Source: Streptomyces sp. NBC_01476
Lineage (GTDB): Bacteria; Actinomycetota; Actinomycetes; Streptomycetales; Streptomycetaceae
Direction of reading: 5' to 3'
NCBI RefSeq assembly: GCF_036227265.1
Contig: NZ_CP109446.1
Coordinates: 7,271,001-7,335,000, forward strand
DNA length: 64,000 bases
The notes under the pieces were generated by a model that saw nothing but the letters and a program-made list of their open reading frames with translations, searched no databases and was not told the DNA's origin. The position numbers and the translations under genes are program-made. Shown here in pieces: positions 33,842-42,676 of this stretch (positions are counted from its first letter, which is position 1; every line of letters begins with the position of its first letter).

Positions 33842-34543
33842 TCAGCGGGCGAGCCGGTGGAGCCAGTCGTGGAGCAGGGCGGTTTCGGTCGGGCGGAGCG
33901 GGAGGGCGGCACCGTCGGCGGTGGTGAGGGCGGCGTCGAGGGCGAGGGCCCGGGTGGCGAGGCCGGAGTCCGCGGCGGGGGGCGGGTCGGTGACGAGGGA
34001 GTCGATGAGGGTGTCACGCATCCTCGCGGAGATCTCCGGGTCACGCTCCTCGGCGGGAGCGCCGATCAGCGACAGGGTGACGCCGGTGACAGCCGCCAGG
34101 CAGAGGCCGGCGGCGAGGGTGGCCGGGACCCGGAGGCGGCCGGCGGCTGCGGTGCGGTCGAGGAACCTCAGCAGCAGGGCGTGGGCCTCGTCGGCGGCGG
34201 GCGGGCGGCGGCCGGGGCGGTCGGTGCCGTACATCAGCAGGTAGAGGGCGGGGTGCTGCAGCCCGAATTCGACGTGGATGTCCCAGCCGCGCCGCATGTC
34301 GTCGACCGGGTCGTCGGTGGGCGCCAGCGTGTGCTTCTCGGCCAGGTAGATGTCGAAGGCGTGGACGGCCAGGGCCGCGAGGAGGCCGTCCTTGTCGCCG
34401 AAGAGCTGGTACAGGGAGGCGGCCCGGATGCCGGCCGCCGCGGCGACCGCACGGGTGGAGACCGCCTGGGCGCCCTCCCGTTCGAGGATGCCGGCCGCCA
34501 CCTCAAGGACCTGCTGCCGGGTCCGGGTCTTCGCGTCGTCCAC
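33842..34543 (-). CDS. TetR-family transcriptional regulator
   Basis: A 233-residue TetR repressor with the N-terminal helix-turn-helix AVSTRAVAAAAGIRAASLYQLFGDKDGLL and an all-helical ligand-binding domain (YLLMYGTDRPGRRPPAADEA). GTG 34543. It is divergent from an aldo/keto reductase 89 bases away, with repeated operator-like sequence between. The likely role is local repression of the reductase (inference). Confidence 0.93.
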   Translation of the reverse strand: MDDAKTRTRQQVLEVAAGILEREGAQAVSTRAVAAAAGIRAASLYQLFGDKDGLLAALAVHAFDIYLAEKHTLAPTDDPVDDMRRGWDIHVEFGLQHPALYLLMYGTDRPGRRPPAADEAHALLLRFLDRTAAAGRLRVPATLAAGLCLAAVTGVTLSLIGAPAEERDPEISARMRDTLIDSLVTDPPPAADSGLATRALALDAALTTADGAALPLRPTETALLHDWLHRLAR

Positions 34544-34544
34544 G

Positions 34545-34594
34545 GTTGCAATGCTACGGCATTCGGCGTATCACTGAGACGTTGCAGTGCTACG
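34545..34594. promoter_or_regulatory. Duplicated TetR-type operator between the TetR and AKR genes
   Basis: GTTGCAATGCTACG (34545-34558) recurs as GTTGCAGTGCTACG (34581-34594), one mismatch in 14. The first copy also forms the dyad AATGC-TACG-GCATT (34550-34563). It lies in the divergent promoter. Confidence 0.65.
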
Positions 34595-34632
34595 CGGATC
34601 GGCGTGGCATCGATACGCCGAGGGAGAAGCCA

Positions 34633-35535
34633 GTGAATCGAGTCGGATACGGCGCCATGCAGCTCGCCGGACCGAACGTGTGGGGGCCGCCGGACGACCC
34701 CGAGTCGGCGCGGCGGGTGCTGCGGCTGGCGGTCGAGCTGGGAGTCACGTTCTTCGACACCGCGAACGCGTACGGCCCGCGTACGGTGAACCGGCTGATC
34801 GGGGAGGCGCTGCGGCCCTTCCCCGAAGGAGTGATCGTCGGCAACAAGGTCGGCGCCGGACGTGGCCCGGACAGGTCATGGATCATCACCGACCACCCGG
34901 ACACGGTCCGCCGGCAGGTCCATGAGGCGCTGGCCGACCTGGGTACGGAGGCGAGCGAGCTGACGTACCTGCGGCTCGGGGGCGACACCCCGGTCCCGCA
35001 GAGCGACGTGCCGCTGGAGGATTCGCTCGGCGCGCTCGTCGAGCTGCGCGACCAGGGGCTCGTCCGCCGCATCGGACTGTCGGGCGCCTCGCCGGAGATG
35101 CTGGCCCGCGCACAGAAGATGACGCCGATCGCGGCCGTGCAGAACCGCTTCAACCTGCTCGACCGCAGTGGCGTCCAGGTCCTCGCCGACTGCGAGGCGC
35201 AGGGCATCATGTTCGTGCCCTACTTCCCGCTGGCCTCCGGGCGGCTCACCGGCTACGACGAGCTGACCGGCCCCGCGGAGCGCCTCGGCGCGACACCTGC
35301 CCAGGTCGCGCTGGCCTGGCTGCTGCGCCGTTCCCCGGCCATGGTCGTCATCCCCGGCACGGCGAACCCCGACCACCTGCGCGCCAACGTCGGTGCGGCC
35401 GAGGTCGCCGAGAACCTGACCGACTCCGAAGTGGCCCGCCTGACCGGCCTCGTCGACGAGTCGAAGGCCGCCATCGACCAGCCGCACCAGTCCACGCTCG
35501 ACGCGCTACGGTCCGCGGCGCAGACCCACCGCTGA
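34633..35535 (+). CDS. Aldo/keto reductase
   Basis: A 300-residue AKR superfamily (beta/alpha)8 enzyme. Active-site segments are FFDTANAYGPRTVN (Asp, Tyr) and VIVGNKVGAGRG (Lys). The later strand GLVRRIGLSGASPEMLARAQ and the NADPH-binding end AMVVIPGTANPDHLRANVGA are typical. GTG 34633 has AGGGAGAAG about five bases upstream. It is divergent from a TetR regulator and probably induced by a small carbonyl or drug-like compound (inference). Confidence 0.92.
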   Translation: MNRVGYGAMQLAGPNVWGPPDDPESARRVLRLAVELGVTFFDTANAYGPRTVNRLIGEALRPFPEGVIVGNKVGAGRGPDRSWIITDHPDTVRRQVHEALADLGTEASELTYLRLGGDTPVPQSDVPLEDSLGALVELRDQGLVRRIGLSGASPEMLARAQKMTPIAAVQNRFNLLDRSGVQVLADCEAQGIMFVPYFPLASGRLTGYDELTGPAERLGATPAQVALAWLLRRSPAMVVIPGTANPDHLRANVGAAEVAENLTDSEVARLTGLVDESKAAIDQPHQSTLDALRSAAQTHR

Positions 35536-35651
35536 GCCACCGGCCCCTGGGAGGTTCCAACGCCGCGCCCCACGGCGGGACTTCGGCCGACGCGCTGCCG
35601 GATGTCCCGTCCCGTGCCCGCCGCGAAGCTCCCGAGGCCGGGCGTCCGCGT

Positions 35652-35684
35652 GCTCCGCCGGCCGGTGGATACGGCCGGCGGAGC
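35652..35684. terminator. Hairpin between the AKR and phosphotransferase genes
   Basis: GCTCCGCCGGCC (35652-35663) pairs perfectly with GGCCGGCGGAGC (35673-35684) across nine bases, between convergent genes and 15 bases from the minus-strand stop. Confidence 0.75.
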
Positions 35685-35699
35685 CGGTGGGGCCGGCGG

Positions 35700-36632
35700 C
35701 TACGGCCGTTCGGTGAGCAGGTCCGCCAGCCGGTCGGCGAACTCGGTGAGCCAGTCAAGCCGCGGTCCGCTGCGGGCGATACGGAATCCGTGGCGCCGGC
35801 CCCAGAACGCGGCCTGCACGGCGTGGAACTGCGCCCAGCGCCGGGTCCGTTCGCGGTCGAGTTCGGCGGCCTCGGTGAAGACGTCCAGCGCGCGGCGGGC
35901 GGCCTTGCGCAGGTCGTCCGCTGCGAGGAGCGTCAGCGCGCGGGACTTGAGCAGTGTGCCGCCGTCGTACGCGGGATCTCCGGCGCAGCCCTTGGGGTCG
36001 ACGGCCAGCCAAGGTTCGCGGTCGGCACGCAGGATGTTTCCGGCGTGGAGGTCGCCGTGGACGAGGGTGTCCGGCTGGACCCGGCCGAGCTCGCGGACCG
36101 TCGCCACGGCGGCGTCCACCGCCCGGCGCGACAGGGTGTGCGTCAACTCGTCGGCATCCCTGAGCAGTTGCTCCTCCCAGGCGTCAGCCTGTGCCCGCAG
36201 CCGGGGCAGGCCGGCCGGCGCGGGGACGGCCAGCCTGCGGCTGATCCGGCCGGCGACCGTCACCACCTCGTCGCCGTCCTCGACCTCCGTTAGGGTCGAC
36301 GTCCTGGCCCGTTCCAGCAGCATCGCGAACCGCCCGTCGTCCCGTTCGTGCAGCAGCACGGCCCCACGCCCGTCCCACGCCGCGAAGGCGTCCGGCTCGT
36401 GGACGTTGCCCGGGTGCGGGAACGACACCTTCAGGACCGCGGCCCGCTCACCCTCCTGCCGTACCGGGACGATGACCCCGACGCCCCCGTGCATCACCTC
36501 CCCGTCCGGCACGCACCCCCAACGCGCCAGCAACTCCTCGACAATCCCCGGCAGTTCGGCGAGCCACACCGCTCCTGGCTCCCCTTCGCGCTCAACCGTG
36601 CTCCGGGCGAATCCCTCCGGTACCTCGATCAT
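35700..36632 (-). CDS. APH(6)-like aminoglycoside/hydroxyurea phosphotransferase
   Basis: A 310-residue kinase of the aminoglycoside phosphotransferase superfamily. The catalytic loop is DTLVHGDLHAGNILRADREP and the Mg-binding Asp is in WLAVDPKGCAGDPAYDGG. The latter is the streptomycin 6-kinase/hydroxyurea phosphotransferase (APH(6)) signature rather than APH(3'). The length fits. It would phosphorylate streptomycin-like or other hydroxylated substrates. It is a chromosomal singleton without a streptomycin cluster, so a resistance role is only a possibility. Confidence 0.85.
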   Translation of the reverse strand: MIEVPEGFARSTVEREGEPGAVWLAELPGIVEELLARWGCVPDGEVMHGGVGVIVPVRQEGERAAVLKVSFPHPGNVHEPDAFAAWDGRGAVLLHERDDGRFAMLLERARTSTLTEVEDGDEVVTVAGRISRRLAVPAPAGLPRLRAQADAWEEQLLRDADELTHTLSRRAVDAAVATVRELGRVQPDTLVHGDLHAGNILRADREPWLAVDPKGCAGDPAYDGGTLLKSRALTLLAADDLRKAARRALDVFTEAAELDRERTRRWAQFHAVQAAFWGRRHGFRIARSGPRLDWLTEFADRLADLLTERP

Positions 36633-36983
36633 CCGGGCACCCTACGACCCGCCCCACCGCACCGCCACGAAGCGGACGCGCTGCGCCTGCTGGCGGGCCG
36701 GAGCGTGGCCGCGACCGGGGGCGCGGTCTGACCCACCCCGGACGGGGCCGGACCGGGCCGGCGGCCCGCACCCCGAGGCCCGCGCAACCCGCAGCCGGTG
36801 CACCACGCGCACCCCGCGGCCACCGCCCGGCCGGCCGCGTCCGGTGTTGTCCTCGGCCGCCGACCGTCCTCACCGGAAGCCTCCGCTGCCACGGCGGGTG
36901 CTGCCGGGCCGCGGCGTTCCAGGGCGTGACAGGGCCCCCCAAACGTCTCCCGCCCAGATCAGGGGGTTTGTGACACTGGGAGA
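36633..36983. other. 350-base promoter region between phosphotransferase and XRE genes
   Basis: It separates two divergent genes. It is extremely G/C-rich with alternating CCGG motifs but no distinctive operator, RNA gene or coding frame that I can support. Confidence 0.5.
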
Positions 36984-37891
36984 ATGACCAGTGAGCAGCA
37001 CAGCGGCAGCGGTGGCACCGAGCTGGGGCGGTTCCTGCGGGCCCGCCGCAGCGAGGTCACCCCCGACCAGGTCGGTCTCACCACCGGCCCTGGACTGCGC
37101 CGGACACCTGGGCTGCGCCGCGAGGAACTCGCCACCCTCGCGGGTGTGAGCATCGACTACTACACCCGCCTGGAACGCGGCCGGGAGACCCGTCCCAGCC
37201 CGGCCGTCGTCGATTCCCTCGCCCGCGCCCTCCTGCTGGAGGCAGAAGAGCACGAGCACCTGCGGCAGCTCGCCCAGCGGGCCGCCCGGCACGCCCCCGA
37301 ACCGCCCACCGCCCCCAGCCGCGCCCTGCGGCCCGGCGTCAAACTGCTGCTGGAGAGCCTGCGGCCCACCCCGGCGTACGTCGTCAGCCGCGCCTTCGAC
37401 ATCCTCGCCGCCAACCCCGGCGGACTGCGCCTGTACGCGGGAATCGAGAGCTGGCCGCTCCGGCAGCGCAATCTCGCCCGGTTCCTCTTCCTCCACCCCG
37501 CCGCCCGAGATGTCTTCGGGGACTGGAACAACCAGGTCCGCGGCTGCGTCGCCCGGCTGCGGGCGCTCGCCGGCACCGATCCCGACGCCCCCGACCTGGC
37601 CCAGCTCGTCGGTGAGCTGCTGCTCAAGAGCCCGGACTTCGCCCGCATGTGGGAGCGCTACGACGTCCGGGGGCACCGTTCAGGCACGAAGTCGTTCCAT
37701 CACCCCGAGGTCGGCGACATGACCCTCGGATACCAGTCGATGCAGCTGGACGGGAGCCCCGGCCACCGCCTCGTCGCGTACTACGCGGAGCCCGGCTCCC
37801 CGACCACGACGCGATGGTGCTGCTCGACCTGCTCACCCCGCAGGCGGAGCAGCAGCCCGCCGCCGACCGCTCCCAGCCGGGCCGCGGCTGA
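36984..37891 (+). pseudogene. XRE/MmyB-type transcriptional regulator with a frameshift near its end
   Basis: The helix-turn-helix (LRREELATLAGVSIDYYTRLERGRETRP) and the MmyB-like ligand-binding domain (DILAANPGGLRLYAGI; FADWNNQVRGCVARLRALAG-like; YQSMQLDGSPGHRLVAYYAE) are intact for about 270 residues. At the CCCC run 37798-37801 one base is missing compared with its relatives. The conserved ending PDHDAMVLLDLLTPQ is in the other frame and stops at 37891. The existing frame instead runs to 38033 with a Pro/Arg-rich tail. The MmyB domain lacks only its last strand, so the protein may still function, or this may be a sequencing error. It precedes the alcohol dehydrogenase gene on the same strand. 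Confidence 0.8.
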
Positions 37892-38117
37892 CCCTCCCCT
37901 CCCGCGGATCCATCCCCCGTCCCCGTACTGCGGTGGCCTTCGCCCCCGGCGCCGGCCGCACCCTCAGGAAGGTTCTACCGCCATCTCCACCTGGCTCATC
38001 CGGACCAGCCGGAGCACCGGCTCCCCCGCGTAAACCGGCCCGCCAGCCGCCCCGGCCCGTTGGGCCGCCCCTTGAGTTTTTCCGACCGATTCAGACCGCA
38101 TCACCGACTGGAGAGCC

Positions 38118-39161
38118 TTGCTTACCGTCAACGCCTATGCCGCACCGTCCGCCACAGAACCGCTCGTCCCCACCACGATCCAGCGGCGCGACCTCGGCCC
38201 CAAGGACGTCCTGATCCAGATCAGCTACGCCGGCATCTGCCACTCCGACATCCACACCGTCCGCGGCGAATGGGGCCCGATCACCTATCCGCAGGTCGTC
38301 GGGCACGAGATCGTCGGAACCGTCACCGAGACCGGCTCCGAGGTGACGCGGCACGGCGTCGGGGACCGGGTCGGGGTCGGCTGCATGGTCAACTCCTGCC
38401 GCGAGTGCGCCAATTGCCGCGCCGGGCAGGAGCAGTACTGTCTGAAGGGCAACACCGGGACCTACGCCTCGGTCGACCGCGACGGGACCATCACCCAGGG
38501 CGGTTACTCCACCCATGTCGTGGTGGTCGAGGACTTCGTGCTGAAGGTCCCGCACGCCATCCCCTTCGAGGCCGCCGCGCCGCTGCTGTGTGCCGGCATC
38601 ACCACGTACTCGCCCCTGGCCCACTGGAACGCCGGCCCCGGCAAGAAGGTCGCCGTGATCGGACTCGGCGGCCTCGGCCACATGGCCGTCAAGATCGCCC
38701 ATGCGATGGGTGCGGAAGTCACCGTGCTCTCCCAGAGCCTGCGCAAGCGGGAGGACGGGCTCAAGCTCGGCGCCGACCACTACTTCGCCACCAGTGACCC
38801 CGCCACCTTCGACGACCTCGCCAACTCCTTCGATCTGATCATCAACACCGTCAGCGCGGTCATCGACCTCGACGCGTATCTGTCGCTGCTCGCGCTGGAC
38901 GGCACCCTCGTGAACGTCGGCGCCCCGCCGCAGCCGCTGCCCGTCCGGGTCTTCACGCTCTTCGGCAACCGGCGCTCCTTCGCCGGATCCGGCATCGGCA
39001 GCATCCAGGAGACACAGGAGATGCTGGACTTCTGCGCCGAGCACGGCATCGCCCCCGAGACCGAGCTGATAGCCGCGGACGCCATCAACGACGCGTACGA
39101 GCGGGTGCTCTCCTCGGACGTGCGCTATCGCTTCGTCATCGACGTCGCCACCATGGCCTGA
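38118..39161 (+). CDS. Zinc-dependent alcohol dehydrogenase (YahK/CAD type)
   Basis: A 347-residue medium-chain dehydrogenase. The catalytic zinc ligands are in YAGICHSDIH and VVGHEIVGTV; the structural zinc is held by the four-Cys loop NSCRECANCRAGQEQYC. The Rossmann motif VAVIGLGGLGHMAVKIAHAM binds NADP(H). The closest group is the broad-substrate aldehyde reductases (YahK, cinnamyl-alcohol type). The start is TTG 38118, with GGAGAG five bases upstream and the family N-terminus LTVNAYAA. The XRE regulator gene upstream probably controls it. Confidence 0.93.
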   Translation: MLTVNAYAAPSATEPLVPTTIQRRDLGPKDVLIQISYAGICHSDIHTVRGEWGPITYPQVVGHEIVGTVTETGSEVTRHGVGDRVGVGCMVNSCRECANCRAGQEQYCLKGNTGTYASVDRDGTITQGGYSTHVVVVEDFVLKVPHAIPFEAAAPLLCAGITTYSPLAHWNAGPGKKVAVIGLGGLGHMAVKIAHAMGAEVTVLSQSLRKREDGLKLGADHYFATSDPATFDDLANSFDLIINTVSAVIDLDAYLSLLALDGTLVNVGAPPQPLPVRVFTLFGNRRSFAGSGIGSIQETQEMLDFCAEHGIAPETELIAADAINDAYERVLSSDVRYRFVIDVATMA

Positions 39162-39166
39162 CCCTT

Positions 39167-39214
39167 GGGCAGACCCCCGCACCTGGTCCGCAGCGACCGT
39201 GCGGGGGTCTGCCC
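39167..39214. terminator. Strong hairpin terminator after the alcohol dehydrogenase gene
   Basis: A perfect 16-bp stem (39167-39182 with 39199-39214) starts five bases after the stop codon; the loop holds a further GGTC/GACC pair. Confidence 0.88.
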
Positions 39215-39236
39215 GTAGGACGGCCGCGGGGCCCTT

Positions 39237-39304
39237 GCACGCCGCCCGCCCCCGCACGCTGCCCGCCCCCGCACGCTGCCCGCCCCCGCACGCCGCCCGC
39301 CCCC
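39237..39304. repeat. Four tandem 17-bp repeats (GCACGCYGCCCGCCCCC)
   Basis: Four head-to-tail copies at 39237, 39254, 39271 and 39288 differ only at one C/T position. They lie in the gap between the ADH terminator and the SDR promoter, and no protein is encoded. Confidence 0.9.
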
Positions 39305-39368
39305 GCGATCGGCGGCCGTTCCCCGCCCGACCACTCCCCGACCCCGCCCGACCACGGCGTCCCGCGGC

Positions 39369-39397
39369 TTGACGGATTTAGTTATACCTCGCACAAT
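39369..39397 (+). promoter_or_regulatory. Promoter for a probably leaderless SDR-MarR transcript
   Basis: TTGACG (39369-39374) is followed after 17 bases by CACAAT (39392-39397) in a conspicuously AT-rich patch. The SDR start ATG 39405 is only eight bases after the -10 and has no Shine-Dalgarno, so transcription would begin at or next to the start codon. The AT-rich patch is also a natural site for the MarR product. Confidence 0.6.
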
Positions 39398-39404
39398 ATT
39401 TAAT

Positions 39405-40136
39405 ATGTCTACAACTCATTCTCTTCCCGCCGGTTCACCGCCGGCCTCAACCGGCCGCGTGCTGCTGATCGGCGCGTCCCGCGGTCTGGGCCTCGCACTG
39501 GCCCGGGAGTGGGCGCAGGACGGCCGGCAGGTCGTGGCCACCGTGCGCGGCTCGGGCCGGACCCCGCTGCACGACCTCGCCGACTCCCGCGCCGGGCAGA
39601 TCGAGATCGAAACCGTCGACATCACCGAGCCCGCGCAGATCGCGGCGCTGCACGATCGGCTGGCGGACCGGATGTTCGACCTGCTCTTCGTGAACGCCGG
39701 CGTGACGAACCAGCCCGAGGGCACGGTGGCGGAAACCTCGACCGACGAGTTCGTCCGGGTCATGGTCACCAACGCGCTGAGCCCACTGCGTGTCGTCGAG
39801 GCGCTCCAGGACCGCGTCGAACCCGACGGCACCATCGCGGTGATGTCCTCGGGCCAGGGCAGCGTGGCCAACAACGAGCGCGGCGGCCACGAGGTGTACC
39901 GCGGCAGCAAGGCCGCGCTCAACACGTTCATGCGCAGTTACGCGGCCCGGCACGACGGCGAACGCCGTTCCCTGGTCCTCATGGCGCCCGGCTGGGTGCA
40001 GACTGACATGGGCGGCGCGGGCGCCCACCTCACCATCGACGAGAGCATCCCGAACGTCGTCAAGACACTCGACGCCCTCCGGGAGAGCCCGGGCCTGCAC
40101 TACGTCGACTACCTCGGCCGGACCGTGGCCTGGTGA
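39405..40136 (+). CDS. SDR family oxidoreductase
   Basis: A 243-residue short-chain dehydrogenase of the C-factor/carbonyl-reductase type. It has VLLIGASRGLGLALAREWAQ for cofactor binding, VNAGVTNQPEG in place of the usual NAG context, catalytic Ser in AVMSSGQGSV and the Tyr/Lys pair in EVYRGSKAALN. ATG 39405 lies directly behind a -10 element, so the mRNA appears leaderless. It overlaps the following MarR gene by GTGA (40133-40136). Confidence 0.9.
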   Translation: MSTTHSLPAGSPPASTGRVLLIGASRGLGLALAREWAQDGRQVVATVRGSGRTPLHDLADSRAGQIEIETVDITEPAQIAALHDRLADRMFDLLFVNAGVTNQPEGTVAETSTDEFVRVMVTNALSPLRVVEALQDRVEPDGTIAVMSSGQGSVANNERGGHEVYRGSKAALNTFMRSYAARHDGERRSLVLMAPGWVQTDMGGAGAHLTIDESIPNVVKTLDALRESPGLHYVDYLGRTVAW

Positions 40137-40606
40137 ACGCGGGAGACTCCTCGCGACGCCCAGCCGATTCCGGCCAACAGGCGTGGGCCCTGATGTACCG
40201 CTTCGTCGAGGCGCACCACCGCCATGGCGAACTCGCCGAAGCGCTCGGATTCCGTCTCGGCGGCGGCCGGGGGAAGATCCTCTTCCAGCTCCGCCACGGA
40301 CCGGCGACTCTCCGCCAACTCGCCGAGGCCAACGGCGTCGACGCCCCCTACGCCACCTTGATCGTCGACAAGCTGGAAGCCCACGGCCTCGTTGAACGCC
40401 GCCCGCACCCCGACGACAGGCGCCGCAAGCTGGTCACGCTCACGGCCGCCGGCCACCAGGCCATCGCGAACGCCGACGCGATCCTGCTGCGCCCGCCCCC
40501 GGCGATGGGAAGCCTCACGGCCGACGACCTCGGACAGCTCGCCGGACTCCTCACCCGTCTCCTCGACGCGGACGCCGACGCGGCCGGACCCCAGCCCCCG
40601 GAGTAG
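40133..40606 (+). CDS. MarR-family transcriptional regulator
   Basis: A 157-residue winged-helix regulator: recognition helix and wing LRQLAEANGVDAPYATLIVDKLEAHGLVERRPHPDDRRRK followed by LVTLTAAGHQA (quoted in parts of one contiguous region, residues about 58-110). GTG 40133 overlaps the SDR stop, so the two genes are translationally coupled and probably autoregulated through the AT-rich promoter at 39369-39404. Confidence 0.9.
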   Translation: MNAGDSSRRPADSGQQAWALMYRFVEAHHRHGELAEALGFRLGGGRGKILFQLRHGPATLRQLAEANGVDAPYATLIVDKLEAHGLVERRPHPDDRRRKLVTLTAAGHQAIANADAILLRPPPAMGSLTADDLGQLAGLLTRLLDADADAAGPQPPE

Positions 40607-40629
40607 TGGTGGCCGCCCCGGCCACGGCG

Positions 40630-41526
40630 TCAGTGATCGATGTCCGGGGTCCGGCCGGCCCGGTCCGTGGTGGGGCCTGACCACTGGAGGAGGAAGCGCA
40701 GGGCGTCCTCGGAGGGGGAGCCGGGAGGGGCGGTGTAGGCGGCCAGGAACTGGTCCTGGTGGGTGTCGACGGACAACTGGTGGACGTCGAGGGTGAGGGT
40801 GCCCGCCACCGGGTGGCGGTAGGCCTTGGTGAGCAGGCGCGGGCCGCGGACCTGGTGGTCTCCCCACCACACGCGGAAGTCCGGGTCCCGCAGGCTGAGT
40901 TCGCCCACCAGCGCGGCCAGTGCCGGATCCTCGGGGTGGAGACCCGCTTCCATCCGCAGTACGGCTACGCACTCCCGTGCCACGCGCGGCCAGTCCGCGA
41001 ACAGCGCCCGGTACGCGCTGTCGAGGAAGGTCATCCGGATCACATTGCGCTCGCGCGCGGGCAGCGCGCCGAAGTCCCCGAGCAGCGCGACCGCTGCCGC
41101 GTTCCAGGCCAGCACGTCCATCCGGCGGTTCATCAGCATCGCGGGCACCTCCGCCATGCCGGCCAGCAACTGCCGCAGTTCCGGGCCGACCTGCTGCTCG
41201 GCCGCCTGCCGTCGCCTGGGTGCGGGCCGCGCGACCTCGGCGAGCGTGAACAGATACGTCCGTTCGTCGGCCGCGAGCTCCAGCGCGTCGGCGAGCGCGT
41301 CGAGGACCGGGCGGGACACACGGTGGGTGCGGCCCTGCTCCAGACGCACGATGTAGTCGGTGCTGACGTGCGCGAGCTGGGCCAGCTCCTCGCGGCGCAG
41401 CCCCGGTACCCGGCGTAGCCGGCCGTCGTCCGGCAGGCCCGCGCGGCGCGGGTCGAGGGCGGCGCGGCGTGCGCGCAGGAACTCGCCCAGTTCGTTGCCG
41501 CCGACCGCCCCGGTGTGGTGCTCCAT
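40630..41526 (-). CDS. XRE/MmyB-type transcriptional regulator
   Basis: A 298-residue regulator with helix-turn-helix RREELAQLAHVSTDYIVRLE and the C-terminal MmyB-like ligand-binding domain (NRRMDVLAWNAAAVALLGDF; FADWPRVARECVAVLRMEAG; GPRLLTKAYRHPVAGTLTLD). Unlike its paralogue at 36984 it is intact, with the conserved end GSPSEDALRFLLQW. ATG 41526 is the family start; the longer open frame upstream is antisense to the hydrolase. It is divergent from the alpha/beta hydrolase gene, its probable target. Confidence 0.92.
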   Translation of the reverse strand: MEHHTGAVGGNELGEFLRARRAALDPRRAGLPDDGRLRRVPGLRREELAQLAHVSTDYIVRLEQGRTHRVSRPVLDALADALELAADERTYLFTLAEVARPAPRRRQAAEQQVGPELRQLLAGMAEVPAMLMNRRMDVLAWNAAAVALLGDFGALPARERNVIRMTFLDSAYRALFADWPRVARECVAVLRMEAGLHPEDPALAALVGELSLRDPDFRVWWGDHQVRGPRLLTKAYRHPVAGTLTLDVHQLSVDTHQDQFLAAYTAPPGSPSEDALRFLLQWSGPTTDRAGRTPDIDH

Positions 41527-41712
41527 GGTTCCCAGTGTCCGCCGGAGCGCGGTCGGGTGCCTGGTACTGGTCCGCATAGGCAGCACCCTCCCTGGCACCG
41601 GCCTGCGCACGGAGTGACCGTGGGAGGAGGCGGCGGACAACCGGCCGCCGGGGTCCGCGTCTCCCGTGGGTGCCGCGTTCTCCCCGTTGTGACAGGTGCG
41701 GAGAAGATCATC

Positions 41713-42642
41713 ATGAGGACAGACGTCACGTTCGACAGCGCCGGCCTGAAGCTCGCTGGCCACCTCTACACCCCTGAGGACGGGAAGCAGGGCCCGCGCC
41801 CGGCTGTCGTCGTCGGCCACCCGGCGAGCGGCGTGAAGGAGCAGGCGGCCGGCCTGTACGCCGAACGTCTGGCCCGTGCGGGTTTCGTCACGCTGGCTTT
41901 CGACGCCGCCCATCAGGGCGGGAGTGAAGGCACCCCGCGCGGCCTGGAGGACCCCGCTCAGCGTGTCGAGGACATCAAGGCCGCTGTCTCCTTCCTGAGC
42001 GTGCGCGCCGAGGCCGACCCGGACCGTATCGGGGCTCTCGGGATCTGCGCCTCCGGTGGGTACGTCGTTCCGGCCGCCGCCGGTGACCACCGGATCAAGG
42101 CCGTCGGCACGGTGAGTGCCGCCGACATCGGCCGGCAGTTCCGCGAGGGCGCCGACGGCACCCAGGACCCCGCGGTCGTCCAGGCGATGCTCGACGCGGC
42201 AGCCGCCGCCCGCACCGCGGAGGCCCGCGGTGCGGGCGCCGGGGAGTTCCCGGTCTTCCCGGACACGGAGGAGGAGGCCAGGGCGCTCGGCCGGCACGCC
42301 TTCGAGGGCTGGGAGTACTACCGCACCAACCGCGCCCGGCACCCGCGCTCGGCGGACTCCTTCACCTGGAACAGCGTCGACCGCATCGTGACCTTCGACC
42401 CGTTCCGGTTCGCGGGCCTGATCGCACCGCGCCCGCTGCTCATGATCGTCGGAACCGAGGCGGTCACCTCCCACATGACCACGGAGGCGTTCGCGAACGC
42501 CCGGGAACCCAAGAGCCTCCACTGGATCGAGGGTGCGAGCCACGTCGACCTCTACGACAAGGACGCCTACGTGACCCCCGCGGTGGCTGAGCTGACGGCC
42601 TTCTTCCGCAGCGGCCTCGGCGAGCCCGCCCGGGTGGGCTGA
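41713..42642 (+). CDS. Alpha/beta hydrolase (dienelactone hydrolase-like)
   Basis: A 309-residue alpha/beta-hydrolase of the YcjY/DLH-like group: oxyanion region VVVGHPASGVKEQAAGLYAE, nucleophile elbow in ALGICASGGYVVPAA (Cys or Ser replaced by GICASGG), acid in MIVGTEAVTS, and histidine in IEGASHVDLYD. The elbow reads G-x-C-x-S-G-G, so the nucleophile is probably Cys, as in dienelactone hydrolases. ATG 41713 has GGAG about nine bases upstream. The divergent XRE regulator probably controls it. Confidence 0.88.
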   Translation: MRTDVTFDSAGLKLAGHLYTPEDGKQGPRPAVVVGHPASGVKEQAAGLYAERLARAGFVTLAFDAAHQGGSEGTPRGLEDPAQRVEDIKAAVSFLSVRAEADPDRIGALGICASGGYVVPAAAGDHRIKAVGTVSAADIGRQFREGADGTQDPAVVQAMLDAAAAARTAEARGAGAGEFPVFPDTEEEARALGRHAFEGWEYYRTNRARHPRSADSFTWNSVDRIVTFDPFRFAGLIAPRPLLMIVGTEAVTSHMTTEAFANAREPKSLHWIEGASHVDLYDKDAYVTPAVAELTAFFRSGLGEPARVG

Positions 42643-42676
42643 GACGGCTTTCCGCGCGCGCGGCCCAGGCCGGGGT

